A DNA stretch of 64,000 nt from Cetobacterium somerae ATCC BAA-474 (GCF_000479045.1 NZ_KI518200.1:62001-126000); one strand, 5' to 3'; counted from the first letter of the stretch, positions 32,377 through 41,578 are shown. Translations and numbers: made by a program. Notes: generated from the letters alone by a model not told the origin.

Positions 32377-33102
32377 TTAATTTCCTCCTAAATTTTTCAA
32401 ACCAGTTATATCTTTTATAACCTCACTTGCAATTATAAGACCTGCTACAGATGGGACAAAAGATATACTTCCTACGTTATTTTGCTTCTCTCTATTATTC
32501 TCTAAATTCTTCGGTTTCATTGGTAGCTCTTTTGAAAATAGCACCTTTACCTTTTGAATTCTTCTCTTTTTTAATTCTGCTCTCATAACTTTTGCTAATG
32601 GGCAAACAGATGTTTTTGATATATCTGTAATCTCTAACATTGTTGGATTTATTTTATTTCCTGTTCCCATTGATGATATAATTGGAATTTTTAATTCCTT
32701 TGCTATAGTTATTAAATCTAATTTTGCTGTAACTATATCTATCGCATCAACAATATAAGTATATTTTTTATTTTCTGAAAAGAATATTTCTCTTTTGTCT
32801 TTAAAAAATTTCTCTTTATAGGCGTTTATCTTTATATTTGGATTTATTGATAAAGCTCTTTCTTTTATAATTTCAACTTTGTCTTTACCAACAGTATCTT
32901 GAGTAGCGATTATTTGTCTGTTAAGATTTGTTATATCAACTGTATCAAAATCAACAACTGTCAACTCCCCAACACCAGCTCTAACTAAAGCTTCTACTAC
33001 AAATCCACCTACTCCTCCCACTCCAAATACAAGCACATGGGAACTGTTTAACTTATTTAAGTTTTCTGTACCTATCAACAACTCTGTTCTTTGAAAAATC
33101 AT
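32377..33102 (-). CDS. tcdA: tRNA threonylcarbamoyladenosine dehydratase TcdA (E1-like)
   Basis: 241 aa. The adenylating ThiF/MoeB fold has VLVFGVGGVGGFVVEALVRAGV near residue 25, DFDTVDITNLNRQ near 52 and a Lys in VGKDKVE. TcdA-specific features are S-V-C-P-L-A-K-V-M-R near residue 168 and the basic RRIQKVKVLFSKE stretch after it, plus SISFVPSVAGLI. It cyclises t6A37 of tRNA to ct6A using ATP. ThiF or MoeB proper are less likely because the zinc Cys pairs are absent. First gene of the tcdA-flavodoxin-rhodanese operon. Confidence 0.88.
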   Translation of the reverse strand: MIFQRTELLIGTENLNKLNSSHVLVFGVGGVGGFVVEALVRAGVGELTVVDFDTVDITNLNRQIIATQDTVGKDKVEIIKERALSINPNIKINAYKEKFFKDKREIFFSENKKYTYIVDAIDIVTAKLDLITIAKELKIPIISSMGTGNKINPTMLEITDISKTSVCPLAKVMRAELKKRRIQKVKVLFSKELPMKPKNLENNREKQNNVGSISFVPSVAGLIIASEVIKDITGLKNLGGN

Positions 33103-33144
33103 CTATTTACCAACCTTTTTATATTCTTTACTAATTACATAAAG

Positions 33145-33173
33145 ATTATATACTAAACAACTATAAAATACAA
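33145..33173 (-). promoter_or_regulatory. Sigma70-type promoter of the tcdA operon
   Basis: TTGTAT (33173-33168), 17 bases and a perfect TATAAT (33150-33145) lie about 43 bases before the start at 33102, divergent from the htpG promoter. Confidence 0.55.
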
Positions 33174-33191
33174 GTTTTTCTTTATAAACTC

Positions 33192-33221
33192 TTGACATTT
33201 TTTCTAAATTTATGATATATA
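33192..33221 (+). promoter_or_regulatory. Sigma70-type promoter of htpG
   Basis: A perfect TTGACA (33192-33197), 18 bases and TATATA (33216-33221). It lies directly before the CIRCE-like site. Confidence 0.5.
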
Positions 33222-33226
33222 TTTTA

Positions 33227-33253
33227 TTAGCCACGTTATATGTGGAGTGCTAT
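33227..33253 (+). promoter_or_regulatory. CIRCE-like operator (HrcA site candidate) at htpG
   Basis: Spacing is exactly that of CIRCE: TTAGCCACG, nine bases, GAGTGCTAT, compared with the consensus TTAGCACTC-N9-GAGTGCTAA. The right half matches 8 of 9, the left half 5 of 9. It overlaps the expected transcription start and lies 17 bases before the start codon. Confidence 0.45.
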
Positions 33254-33269
33254 TTTTAAGGAGGATACA

Positions 33270-35087
33270 ATGAAAAAAGAAACAAAAGTATTTCAAGCTG
33301 AAACTAAAGAACTTTTAAACCTTATGGTACACTCTATTTACACTCATAAGGAAATTTTTTTAAGGGAACTTATCTCAAATGCTAGTGATGCCACTGATAA
33401 ATTAAAATTCAAGGCTCTTACAGATACTCATATCTTAGATTCTTCTGAAGAACTTTGTATAACTATTACTCCTAATGAAGAATTAAGAACTCTAACTATT
33501 ACTGATCATGGAATAGGTATGACTTTTGAGGAAGTTGTAGAAAATATCGGTACTATTGCTAAATCTGGATCAAAAGCATTTTTATCTTCACTAGAAGAAG
33601 CTAAGAAAAATAATGATTTAAATATAATCGGGCAATTTGGAGTTGGTTTTTACTCTGCATTTATGGTTGCTGACAAGATCATTTTAGAAACTAAATCACC
33701 ATATTCTGATAAAGGAGTTAAATGGACATCTACAGGTGAAGGAAGTTATGAAATTGAAGAGATTGATAAGACAGAAAGAGGAACTTCAATTACTTTATAT
33801 TTAAAAGACAATGATGAAGATAAAGAATTTTTAAATGAATATAAAATCAAAGGCCTTATAAAAAAATATTCTGATTATGTTAAATATCCAATAATGTTAA
33901 AAGATGAAAGAATTAATTCAACTAAACCTATTTGGAAAACACCTAAAGATGAATTAAAAGATGAAGATTATAATGAATTTTATAAATCTACTTATCACGA
34001 TTGGCAAGATCCTCTTTTACATTTTAACTTTAATGTTCAAGGAAATTTAGAGTATAATGCTATCTTATTTATACCACAAGTTCCTCCATACGATCTTTAT
34101 ACAAGAGAATACAAGAGAGGACTTCAGCTATATACTAAAAATGTTTTTATAATGGACAAATGTGAAGAACTAATTCCTCAATATTTTAATTTTATAAAAG
34201 GATTAGTTGATACAGATGATTTATCTCTTAACATATCAAGAGAAATTTTACAAAAAACTCAGCAATTAAAGGCTATATCTAAAAATTTAGAGAAAAAAAT
34301 TATAAGCGAATTTGAAAAATTAATGACTAATGACAGAGATAAATATATAAAATTCTGGGAAGTTTTTGGAAGACATATTAAATTTGGTGTTCATGAAAAC
34401 TTTGGGTTAAATAAAGATAAATTAGAAAATCTTCTTCTTTTCAAAAGTTCTAAGAATTTAGATTATACATCTCTTAAAGAGTATGTAGACAGAATGAAAA
34501 ATGACCAAAAGGAAATTTATTATGCAGTTGGTGAAAATCTAGATATTCTTCAAAAAATGCCTAAAGTTTTAAACGTTATCAATAAAGGTTTTGAAGTTTT
34601 ATATCTTACAGAGGGTGCTGATGAGTTTGCTTTAAAAACTATGAACACTTTCAAAGAAAAGACATTTAAATCAGTTACTGAAGTAACTTTTGAAACTGAA
34701 GAAGAAAAAGAAGAAATTAAAAAACTTTCTGAAATAAATAAATCTCTTCTTGATAAAATAAAAGAAACATTAAAAGAAAAAGTTGTTGAAATCAAATTAA
34801 ATCCTGAACTTGGAGATAGTTCTGTTTCTTTATCATCTAAAGGTGAAGTTTCTTTAGAAATGGAAAAACTTTTATCTCAAATTCCAGGTAATGAAGGTGT
34901 AAAAGCTGAAAAGGTTCTAGAAATAAATCCAAATCATCCACTATTCAACAAACTACAAAACGCTTCAGAAGCTGAACTAAAAGATTTATCAGATATTCTT
35001 TACAATCAAGGATTATTAATAGAAGGATTTGCTCTTGAAAATCCATTAGACTTTGTTACAAAATTGAATAATATTCTAAGCAAATAA
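33270..35087 (+). CDS. htpG: Chaperone HtpG (Hsp90)
   Basis: 605 aa from ATG 33270, preceded by AAGGAGGATACA; an in-frame ATG ten codons upstream lies inside the CIRCE-like site and lacks a site of its own. GHKL ATPase motifs: IFLRELISNASDATDKL near residue 25, DHGIGMT near 76 and IGQFGVGFYSAFMVAD near 115. The middle domain has IPQVPPYDLY, then NLSREILQKTQQL-type sequence near 335. It is a cytosolic dimeric chaperone. It is a single-gene unit with its own promoter and terminator. Confidence 0.96.
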   Translation: MKKETKVFQAETKELLNLMVHSIYTHKEIFLRELISNASDATDKLKFKALTDTHILDSSEELCITITPNEELRTLTITDHGIGMTFEEVVENIGTIAKSGSKAFLSSLEEAKKNNDLNIIGQFGVGFYSAFMVADKIILETKSPYSDKGVKWTSTGEGSYEIEEIDKTERGTSITLYLKDNDEDKEFLNEYKIKGLIKKYSDYVKYPIMLKDERINSTKPIWKTPKDELKDEDYNEFYKSTYHDWQDPLLHFNFNVQGNLEYNAILFIPQVPPYDLYTREYKRGLQLYTKNVFIMDKCEELIPQYFNFIKGLVDTDDLSLNISREILQKTQQLKAISKNLEKKIISEFEKLMTNDRDKYIKFWEVFGRHIKFGVHENFGLNKDKLENLLLFKSSKNLDYTSLKEYVDRMKNDQKEIYYAVGENLDILQKMPKVLNVINKGFEVLYLTEGADEFALKTMNTFKEKTFKSVTEVTFETEEEKEEIKKLSEINKSLLDKIKETLKEKVVEIKLNPELGDSSVSLSSKGEVSLEMEKLLSQIPGNEGVKAEKVLEINPNHPLFNKLQNASEAELKDLSDILYNQGLLIEGFALENPLDFVTKLNNILSK

Positions 35088-35118
35088 AATAAGGAAGGGA
35101 CTATCCCCTCCTTATTTT
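35086..35118. terminator. Bidirectional terminator between htpG and fbp
   Basis: AAAATAAGGA (35086-35095) pairs with TCCTTATTTT (35109-35118), and an inner GGGA/TCCC helix extends it. It serves the converging htpG and fbp genes. Confidence 0.8.
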
Positions 35119-37003
35119 ATACACTTTTTATTATTCCCATTTTATAGCAGTATAATAACTTTTTTAACTCTTTAACTTGGCTCTCTAAATCTTTTCCTAT
35201 ATCTGTATCTCTTACTTTTAATCTTTCTTTTTTGCTATCTACAATCTCAGTTGTAGATTGAAAATCTAAACATTTTTCCACAGAATCTCCAATATTTTCA
35301 AATGGTTTATGACAAACTAATCTCTTTCCATGAGAATTGAATATTAGAGTATATCCTGCTATTCCTGTTGTAGATTGATAAGCTTTTGAAAATCCACCAT
35401 CTATAAGAATTAATTTCCCTTGAGCTCTTATTGGTGTTTCACCTTTTCTTACCTTTACTGGAACATGGCCATTTATTATATGAGAATATTCATCTAATAT
35501 TCCAAACTCTTTTAATATTCTATCAGCAACCTCTTTGTTTTCAGAAAATTCATAATAATAATCATAATTCTCCTTATGACTCTCTTTATCTGAGAAAAAA
35601 TATCTTTCAAAAGTTCTCATTTTATCTTTTCCAAAAAGTGGTGAATCTTTCCCACACCAAAGATACCATATAAAATCTTTACCTTGAATACTTTTTTCAT
35701 CATAGTATCCCTCTCTACAAAGTTGATCACATCTTTCAAATAATCTTTTTCCTGAATATTTTTTTCCAAAAATATCTACCTCTCTAAATCCACCTTTTTC
35801 ATCTAACGGCATACATCCATGAAATAATAGATTTGAGTTCTTTTTTAAATATACGCTTCCTTTTTCTAATAAAAACTTTATATGCTCTTGAAGTTTTTCA
35901 CTATTTTTAAAACTTCTCATTAATCCCTCTACTACCTCTTTTTCTCTTTCATTTAAACTATAAAGATTATCTCTATCTAATGTTAAATATGAGTTATCTA
36001 AATTATGAAGTAAAAGTCTATCTTCCATATTAAATGTTGAATTTCTTTTTATTACTTCTCCCTCTAACTTAAATTGAATAATTGAGATAGCTTTATGCAT
36101 TTTAGAAAGCAACTCTTCATCACTGCTTTTATCTTTTGTTTTTGGTTTAAACTCACTACATAAATCATCACCGTAAAACTCCATAGCTAAGGTTGCCAAA
36201 GGTAATAGATTTATTCCATATCCGTCTTCTAATATCTCTCTATTAGAGTATCTCAAGCATATTCTAATAGCATTTGCTATACAAGCTCCATGCCCACAAG
36301 CTGCACCTACCCATAATATGTCATGATTTCCCCATTGAATATCCACATTATGGTATTTCATAAGTTTATCCACTATTTTATGTGGATATGGTCCTCTATC
36401 ATAAATATCCCCCACTATATGTAATGTATCTACAACTAATCTTTGAATAAGCATGCTTACATTTATTATAAACTCTTTGCCTCTTCCAATATCTATTATC
36501 GTATTTATAATACCTTCTATGTAATCCTTTTTATTTTTCTCTTCAGCACGCTCGTATAAAAGTTCTTGAATGATGTAGGAGAATTCTTTTGTCATAGCCT
36601 TTCCTACTTTTGATCTTGTATACTTAGAGGAAACTACTTTTAAAACTTCTAATATTCTTGGTATAGTTTTTTTATACCACTCTTCCATATCTATGCCTAT
36701 AGATTGAATAAGTTCTATTTTTTCTTTAGGATAGTATATTACCGTTGCCAATTGATTTTTTTCCTTTTCAGGTAAATTTATAAATATATTTTCTATTTTT
36801 TCTTTTATTACACCTGAACAATTTTTTAAAACATGATTAAAAGCTTCATATTCCCCATGTATGTCACTTATAAAATGTTCCGTTCCTTTTGGTAAAGATA
36901 AAATTGCTTCTAAATTTATTATTTCTGTGGCTGTTTCAGCAATTGTTGGAAAATTTTTAGCTAAAAGTTTCAAGTATTTTAATTCTTCCTCTTTTATATT
37001 CAT
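35117..37003 (-). CDS. fbp: Fructose-1,6-bisphosphatase class III
   Basis: 628 aa, the size of Firmicute-type class III FBPases. Phosphoesterase metal-binding motifs are HFISDIHGEYEAFNHVLKNC near residue 42, GDIYDRGPYPHKIVD near 197 and WGNHDILWVGAACGHGAC near 224; NGHVPVKVRKGETPIRA near 525 completes the site. It hydrolyses fructose-1,6-bisphosphate to fructose-6-phosphate in gluconeogenesis. It starts one base after the ppdK stop, so the two gluconeogenic enzymes are made together under the upstream CcpN-like regulator. Confidence 0.95.
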   Translation of the reverse strand: MNIKEEELKYLKLLAKNFPTIAETATEIINLEAILSLPKGTEHFISDIHGEYEAFNHVLKNCSGVIKEKIENIFINLPEKEKNQLATVIYYPKEKIELIQSIGIDMEEWYKKTIPRILEVLKVVSSKYTRSKVGKAMTKEFSYIIQELLYERAEEKNKKDYIEGIINTIIDIGRGKEFIINVSMLIQRLVVDTLHIVGDIYDRGPYPHKIVDKLMKYHNVDIQWGNHDILWVGAACGHGACIANAIRICLRYSNREILEDGYGINLLPLATLAMEFYGDDLCSEFKPKTKDKSSDEELLSKMHKAISIIQFKLEGEVIKRNSTFNMEDRLLLHNLDNSYLTLDRDNLYSLNEREKEVVEGLMRSFKNSEKLQEHIKFLLEKGSVYLKKNSNLLFHGCMPLDEKGGFREVDIFGKKYSGKRLFERCDQLCREGYYDEKSIQGKDFIWYLWCGKDSPLFGKDKMRTFERYFFSDKESHKENYDYYYEFSENKEVADRILKEFGILDEYSHIINGHVPVKVRKGETPIRAQGKLILIDGGFSKAYQSTTGIAGYTLIFNSHGKRLVCHKPFENIGDSVEKCLDFQSTTEIVDSKKERLKVRDTDIGKDLESQVKELKKLLYCYKMGIIKSV

Positions 37004-37004
37004 A

Positions 37005-39575
37005 TCAACTCATCCTTTTTAGTATGGCACTTTGTGCTGATGCAACTATTGCAATTGGAACTCTAAACGGTGAACAACTAACATAATTGAATCCTAACTC
37101 ATTGAAATACTCAATACTCTTAGGATCTCCCCCGTGCTCTCCACAAACTCCTATTTTTATATTTGGTTTTACGCTTTGACCTAACTCTTTAGCTAAAACT
37201 ATTAATTTACCAACTCCACGTGTATCTATTGATTGAAATGGATCTCTTTTCATTATATTTTTAGCTTTGTAATGATCTATAAACTTTATAGAGTCATCTC
37301 TTGATATTCCATATGTTGTTTGAGTTAAATCATTCGTTCCAAATGAGAAAAATGCGCTTTCTTCAGCAATTTCATTAGCTATTAAACAAGCTCTTGGTAG
37401 TTCCATCATAGTACCTAATTTATAATCTATCTTCTCATTTTTTTCTTCAAAGACTTTTTCAATCTCTTTTAAAATTCCCTCTTTTATATATTTAAACTCA
37501 CTAATACCTCCAATAAAAGGTATCATTATCTCTATTTCACAACTCCCGCCCTCTCCTTTACACTCAATAGCTGACTCTATTATAGCTCTTGCTTGCATCT
37601 CATATATCTCAGGGAAAGTAATTGCTAATCTACATCCTCTGTGTCCTAACATTGGATTTTCTTCTTTTAACTCTTTTATTCTACTTTCAATCTCTTTCGG
37701 ACATTTTTCTAATAACACTGCTAGTTTTTGTATATCTTTCTCTGTTTTAGGTAAAAACTCATGAAATGGAGGATCTAAAAGTCTCACATTCATAGGTAAG
37801 CCACCCAATTTATGGAGCATCTTTTTAAAATCTATTTTTTGAAGTTCTAAAAGTTTTTCTAAAGCTTTATCTCTATCCTCTTTTGTATTAGCAATTATCA
37901 TCTCTCTAACACTCCATATTTTTTCATCTTCAAAAAACATATGTTCTGTTCTACAAAGTCCTATCCCTTCAGCCCCAAAACCTTTTCCAACTATTACATC
38001 TGTTGGAGTATCTGCATTCATTCTAACTTCTAAAGTCTTAATCTCTTTACACCATTCTAAAAACTCTTTTAACTCTTCACTAAGCTCTCCCATTTTTAGT
38101 TTTATGGCACCTTTATAAATATCTCCATTATATCCATTTATAGATATAATCTCTCCTTCTTGAACTCTCTCTCCATTTATAGTAAAGAACTCTTCGCTAG
38201 AATCTATTTTTATCTCTTCACATCCTGTTACACAACATTTCCCCATCCCTCTAGCTACTACAGCTCCGTGAGATGTTGCTCCTCCTTTAACAGTTACGAT
38301 TCCTTTAGCTAAACTCATGCCTTTGATATCTTCCGGGGAAGTTTCCACTCTTACTAAAATTACAGATTCTCCTTCTTTTATTTTGTCTGTGGAAAGAACT
38401 ACTTTTCCCACAGCTACTCCCGCTGAACCTGGTAATCCTTTCCCTAGAAACTTTTTTCCAACTATATCAGCCTCCTCAAATGTCCCATTGAAAACTTGAG
38501 GTAATAATTCTGTATCTACCATTAATATAGCTTTTTCTTTAGTTATAATATTTTCATTTACCATATCTACAGCTATTTTTATAGATGCATTTGGACTTCT
38601 TTTTCCATTTCTTGTTTGAAGTATAAATAATTTTCCATCCTCTATGGTAAATTCAATATCTTGCATATCTCCATAGTGCTTTTCCAATGATTTTGCAATA
38701 CTTAAAAATTCTTCATAAATATTTGGAAGTTGGTTTTTCATTGTTTCAATAGAGTGTGGTGTTCTTATTCCTGCTACAATATCTTCTCCTTGAGCTTCTA
38801 ATAAATATTCTCCAAATAATTCATTTTCTCCTGTTGATGGATTTCTTGTAAAAGCTACTCCTGTTCCTGATAGCTCATTAAAATTACCAAATACCATTTC
38901 TTGAACTACAACAGCTGTCCCCATACTTTCATCTATATTATTTAGTTGTCTATATATTTTTGCTCTTTCATTATTCCAAGATTTAAAGATAGATTCAATT
39001 GCCATTAAAATTTGTTCCTCTGGATTCTCTGGAAAAAACTCACCTGTTTCAATCCAGTATAACCCTTTAAAAGTTTCAATTATTTCCTTGTAAGTTTTCT
39101 CTTTAGAATACTCTTTAATCTTTACAAACTTTTCTCTTGAAACTCCTTTTACAATTTCTGCGAACATCTCTATAAATCTCAAATATATTTCATATACAAA
39201 TTTTTCATTTTTAGTTTTCTCAATTAATTTTTGAACTGTATTATCATTTAATCCTAAATTAAGAATAGTATCCATCATTCCTGGCATAGATACCGGTGCA
39301 CCTGATCTCACTGAAACTAGTAAAGGATTTTCTCCCTCAAACTCCTTACCTGTTTCTATTTCTAATTTTTTTATTCCCTCTTTTATATCTTTTATCATAT
39401 TTTCTGATAAACAATTCTCATTCTTAAAATAATTTTTACAAGCTACTGTTGTTGCTATTAACCCATTTGGAATAGGCAGTCCTATCTTTTTCATTTCTAC
39501 TAGGTTGGCTCCCTTTCCACCTAATATCATTTTTTCTAAACCATACCCTTCATTAAATAAGTAAATATTTTTCAT
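37005..39575 (-). CDS. ppdK: Pyruvate, phosphate dikinase
   Basis: 856 aa. ATP-grasp region: GGKGANLVEMKKIGLPIPNG at residues 19-38 and SVRSGAPVSMPGMMDTILNLGLN near 88. Phosphohistidine swivel domain: GGATSHGAVVARGMGKCCVTG near 432 with the catalytic His in T-S-H-G. PEP/pyruvate barrel: GIGLCRTEHMF near 535, RLLDPPFHEFLP near 595 and IGVCGEHGGDP near 810 with the catalytic Cys. It interconverts pyruvate + ATP + Pi and PEP + AMP + PPi. It is slightly shorter than most homologues but complete. It sits between the CBS-domain regulator and fbp. Confidence 0.95.
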   Translation of the reverse strand: MKNIYLFNEGYGLEKMILGGKGANLVEMKKIGLPIPNGLIATTVACKNYFKNENCLSENMIKDIKEGIKKLEIETGKEFEGENPLLVSVRSGAPVSMPGMMDTILNLGLNDNTVQKLIEKTKNEKFVYEIYLRFIEMFAEIVKGVSREKFVKIKEYSKEKTYKEIIETFKGLYWIETGEFFPENPEEQILMAIESIFKSWNNERAKIYRQLNNIDESMGTAVVVQEMVFGNFNELSGTGVAFTRNPSTGENELFGEYLLEAQGEDIVAGIRTPHSIETMKNQLPNIYEEFLSIAKSLEKHYGDMQDIEFTIEDGKLFILQTRNGKRSPNASIKIAVDMVNENIITKEKAILMVDTELLPQVFNGTFEEADIVGKKFLGKGLPGSAGVAVGKVVLSTDKIKEGESVILVRVETSPEDIKGMSLAKGIVTVKGGATSHGAVVARGMGKCCVTGCEEIKIDSSEEFFTINGERVQEGEIISINGYNGDIYKGAIKLKMGELSEELKEFLEWCKEIKTLEVRMNADTPTDVIVGKGFGAEGIGLCRTEHMFFEDEKIWSVREMIIANTKEDRDKALEKLLELQKIDFKKMLHKLGGLPMNVRLLDPPFHEFLPKTEKDIQKLAVLLEKCPKEIESRIKELKEENPMLGHRGCRLAITFPEIYEMQARAIIESAIECKGEGGSCEIEIMIPFIGGISEFKYIKEGILKEIEKVFEEKNEKIDYKLGTMMELPRACLIANEIAEESAFFSFGTNDLTQTTYGISRDDSIKFIDHYKAKNIMKRDPFQSIDTRGVGKLIVLAKELGQSVKPNIKIGVCGEHGGDPKSIEYFNELGFNYVSCSPFRVPIAIVASAQSAILKRMS

Positions 39576-39614
39576 TTTCTCTCTCCTGAACTTTCTAATT
39601 TATTTTAATTAAAA

Positions 39615-40250
39615 CTATTCATTTTTTTCTTTGTTCTTATTTTCTAATATATCAAGTAGTAATTTACTCACATTTGTTTTAGTAAATCTCCCAACTACTT
39701 TATATATCTCCTTTCCATTCTTCTCTGTTATTCTAACAACAGGTACTGAGTCTATCTGATGTTCAATTATTTTTTTCACACAGTCCTCTATTGTCTCATC
39801 CTCTGTAGAAAATACTATGTTAGGCATTCTTGTCATTATAAGATTTATTGGTATTTGCTCGATATCTCTTTTCCCAATAGCGATTCTAAGCAAATCTTTT
39901 CTTGAAACAATACCTGAAAGATTCCCATCCTTTGTTATAAATATTGTTCCTATATCTTTTTCAAACATAAGAAGTACTGTTTTGTAAACTGAATAGCTTT
40001 CATCTATAGTTATTGGCATTCCCATTATATGTTTTACTAGTGTTTTATTATTTGATTCTACAAAAGCTTCATTATAGGTATATCCTACTTTTTGCTTTGA
40101 TTTTATTATTGACATTTTCTTTAAAATTGAAAAATCTGTTCTCAGAGCTGATCTAGTAATATATATCATTTTAGCTATTTCATCTCCTGTTATAGGCCCA
40201 TTTTTTTTAATTATCTCTACAATCTCTCTTTGTCTTTCCGTTAACTGCAT
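39615..40250 (-). CDS. ccpN: HTH-CBS transcriptional regulator, CcpN (YqzB) type
   Basis: 211 aa. A winged HTH lies at residues 1-60 (RQREIVEIIKKNGPITGDEIAKMIYITRSALRTDF region), then two CBS domains (about 75-130 and 140-200), including GTIFITKDGNLSGIVSRKDLLRIA and IEDCVKKIIEHQIDSVPVVRI. In Bacillus CcpN represses gluconeogenic genes during glycolysis and responds to adenine nucleotides; the CBS pair here is consistent with that. Its immediate neighbours are ppdK and fbp, so control of gluconeogenesis is a strong inference. Palindromes upstream are candidate autoregulatory sites. Confidence 0.85.
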   Translation of the reverse strand: MQLTERQREIVEIIKKNGPITGDEIAKMIYITRSALRTDFSILKKMSIIKSKQKVGYTYNEAFVESNNKTLVKHIMGMPITIDESYSVYKTVLLMFEKDIGTIFITKDGNLSGIVSRKDLLRIAIGKRDIEQIPINLIMTRMPNIVFSTEDETIEDCVKKIIEHQIDSVPVVRITEKNGKEIYKVVGRFTKTNVSKLLLDILENKNKEKNE

Positions 40251-40266
40251 ATTAACTCCTTTTTTT

Positions 40267-40278
40267 AAGTGCGCACTT
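40267..40278. promoter_or_regulatory. Palindrome in the 5' leader of ccpN (operator candidate)
   Basis: AAGTGCGCACTT is a perfect 12-base palindrome, between the predicted transcription start (near 40305) and the start codon of ccpN. The left neighbour T and right neighbour TA keep partial symmetry. Confidence 0.45.
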
Positions 40279-40311
40279 TATTTTTAAAAATAACTTTGTT
40301 TTATTAGAACA

Positions 40312-40364
40312 ATGTTACCACCTAAATATAAAAAATGCAACATTTATTAAAAAGTGCACATTTA
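40312..40364 (-). promoter_or_regulatory. Promoter of ccpN-ppdK-fbp with two further palindromes
   Basis: TTGCAT (40340-40335), 17 bases and TAACAT (40317-40312) form the promoter. AAATGCAACATTT (40333-40345) covers the -35 box, and AAGTGCACATTT (40352-40363) lies just upstream. Both resemble the perfect palindrome at 40267-40278. Placement over the -35 box fits repression. Confidence 0.45.
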
Positions 40365-40433
40365 ATTTTGAAGTATATATTTACATCTAATATTTATTCC
40401 TTCTTTCTAATGGCTTTTTTTTATCTTTTTAGG

Positions 40434-40439
40434 TATAAT
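40434..40439 (+). promoter_or_regulatory. -10 box of the biotin operon promoter
   Basis: A perfect TATAAT lies 17 bases before the bioF ATG. No convincing -35 box or BirA-type operator (TTGTAAACC repeats) is visible, so biotin control is not supported from the sequence. Confidence 0.35.
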
Positions 40440-40456
40440 ATTTTTGGTGATTAACT

Positions 40457-41578
40457 ATGTTAAAAGAAAAAATAAAAAAAGAGTTAGAAAATTTTAAAGA
40501 TGAAAATCGTTTTAGAAAATTAACTATACTAAATCAAGATTTTTTAAATCTTTCATCTAATGATTATATGGGATTTGGCAATAACGCACTTTTAATTGAA
40601 GAGTTTTATAAAAAATATCCAAATCTAGCACTTTCTTCTAGTTCTTCTAGACTAATTAGCGGATCATATTCTTTAGTTATGAAATTAGAAGAGCTAGCTG
40701 AAAATATATATAAAAAACCTGTCCTATTTTTTAATAGTGGCTTCGATTGCAATTGTTGTGTTATAGAAACCTTTTGTGATGAAAAAACTTTAGTCATAAG
40801 TGACAAGTTAAATCATGCAAGTATTCACGATGGCATCTTACACAGTAAAGCAACTTTATTAAGATACAAACATCTTGATCTTAGCCATCTAAAAATACTT
40901 TTAAAAAAAAATAAAGATAAATTTGAAAATATTTTTGTTATTTCAGAAACTATCTATAGTATGGATGGAGATTGTGTCCATTTAGAAGAGCTTATCAGCT
41001 TAAAAAAAGAGTTCAATTTTTCATTAGTTATTGATGAAGCTCACTCTTTTGGTGTTTACTCTTACGGAATGGCTCATAGTAAAAATTTAATTGAACATAT
41101 TGATTTTCTTACAATTCCTCTTGGGAAAGGTGGAGGGTCAACTGGGTCATATCTAATCTGTAATCAACTATACAAAGATTACATCATTAATAAAGGAAGA
41201 AAATTTATTTACACCACAGCTCTTCCTCCTATTAATATAGCTTGGAATATATTTATTTTAGAAAAAATGGAATTATTTAAAGATAAACGTCAATATCTTA
41301 TTGAATTACAAGAATTAGCTCACTCTCTAATAAAAAAATATAATATGAACACTTTATCTACAACACACATCATATCTATAATTATTGGAGATAACGAAAG
41401 ATTGGATAAGATTACTAACTATTTAAAAGAAAAGAAATATTTTGTTTATGGAGTAAAAGAACCTACAGTTCCTAAGGGAACATCTAGAATTAGAATCGGC
41501 TTATCTCCTAGTTTATCAAAAGATAATATAATTGATTTTTTTCAGGAGTTAAATTATGCACTTAATACTTTTTTTTAA
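40457..41578 (+). CDS. bioF: 8-amino-7-oxononanoate synthase
   Basis: 373 aa. PLP fold type I of the alpha-oxoamine synthase family: FLNLSSNDYMGFG near residue 28, SSSSRLISGSY near 60, NHASIHDGILHS near 118, ETIYSMDGDCVHLEELI near 160, VIDEAHSFGVYSYG near 192 and TIPLGKGGGSTGSYL near 217 with the PLP lysine. It condenses pimeloyl-ACP/CoA with L-alanine. The ribosome-binding site is weak (GGTGATT). The last 23 bases overlap bioG. It starts a bioF-bioG-bioC operon; bioA, bioD and bioB are not in the window. Confidence 0.93.
   Translation: MLKEKIKKELENFKDENRFRKLTILNQDFLNLSSNDYMGFGNNALLIEEFYKKYPNLALSSSSSRLISGSYSLVMKLEELAENIYKKPVLFFNSGFDCNCCVIETFCDEKTLVISDKLNHASIHDGILHSKATLLRYKHLDLSHLKILLKKNKDKFENIFVISETIYSMDGDCVHLEELISLKKEFNFSLVIDEAHSFGVYSYGMAHSKNLIEHIDFLTIPLGKGGGSTGSYLICNQLYKDYIINKGRKFIYTTALPPINIAWNIFILEKMELFKDKRQYLIELQELAHSLIKKYNMNTLSTTHIISIIIGDNERLDKITNYLKEKKYFVYGVKEPTVPKGTSRIRIGLSPSLSKDNIIDFFQELNYALNTFF

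Noticed and set aside
35117-39575. Plus-strand frames opposite fbp and ppdK
   Set aside because: Antisense to complete, well-recognised enzymes; no independent evidence.
40370-40456. BirA operator before bioF
   Set aside because: No TTGTAAACC-type inverted repeat is visible; only a -10 box can be supported.
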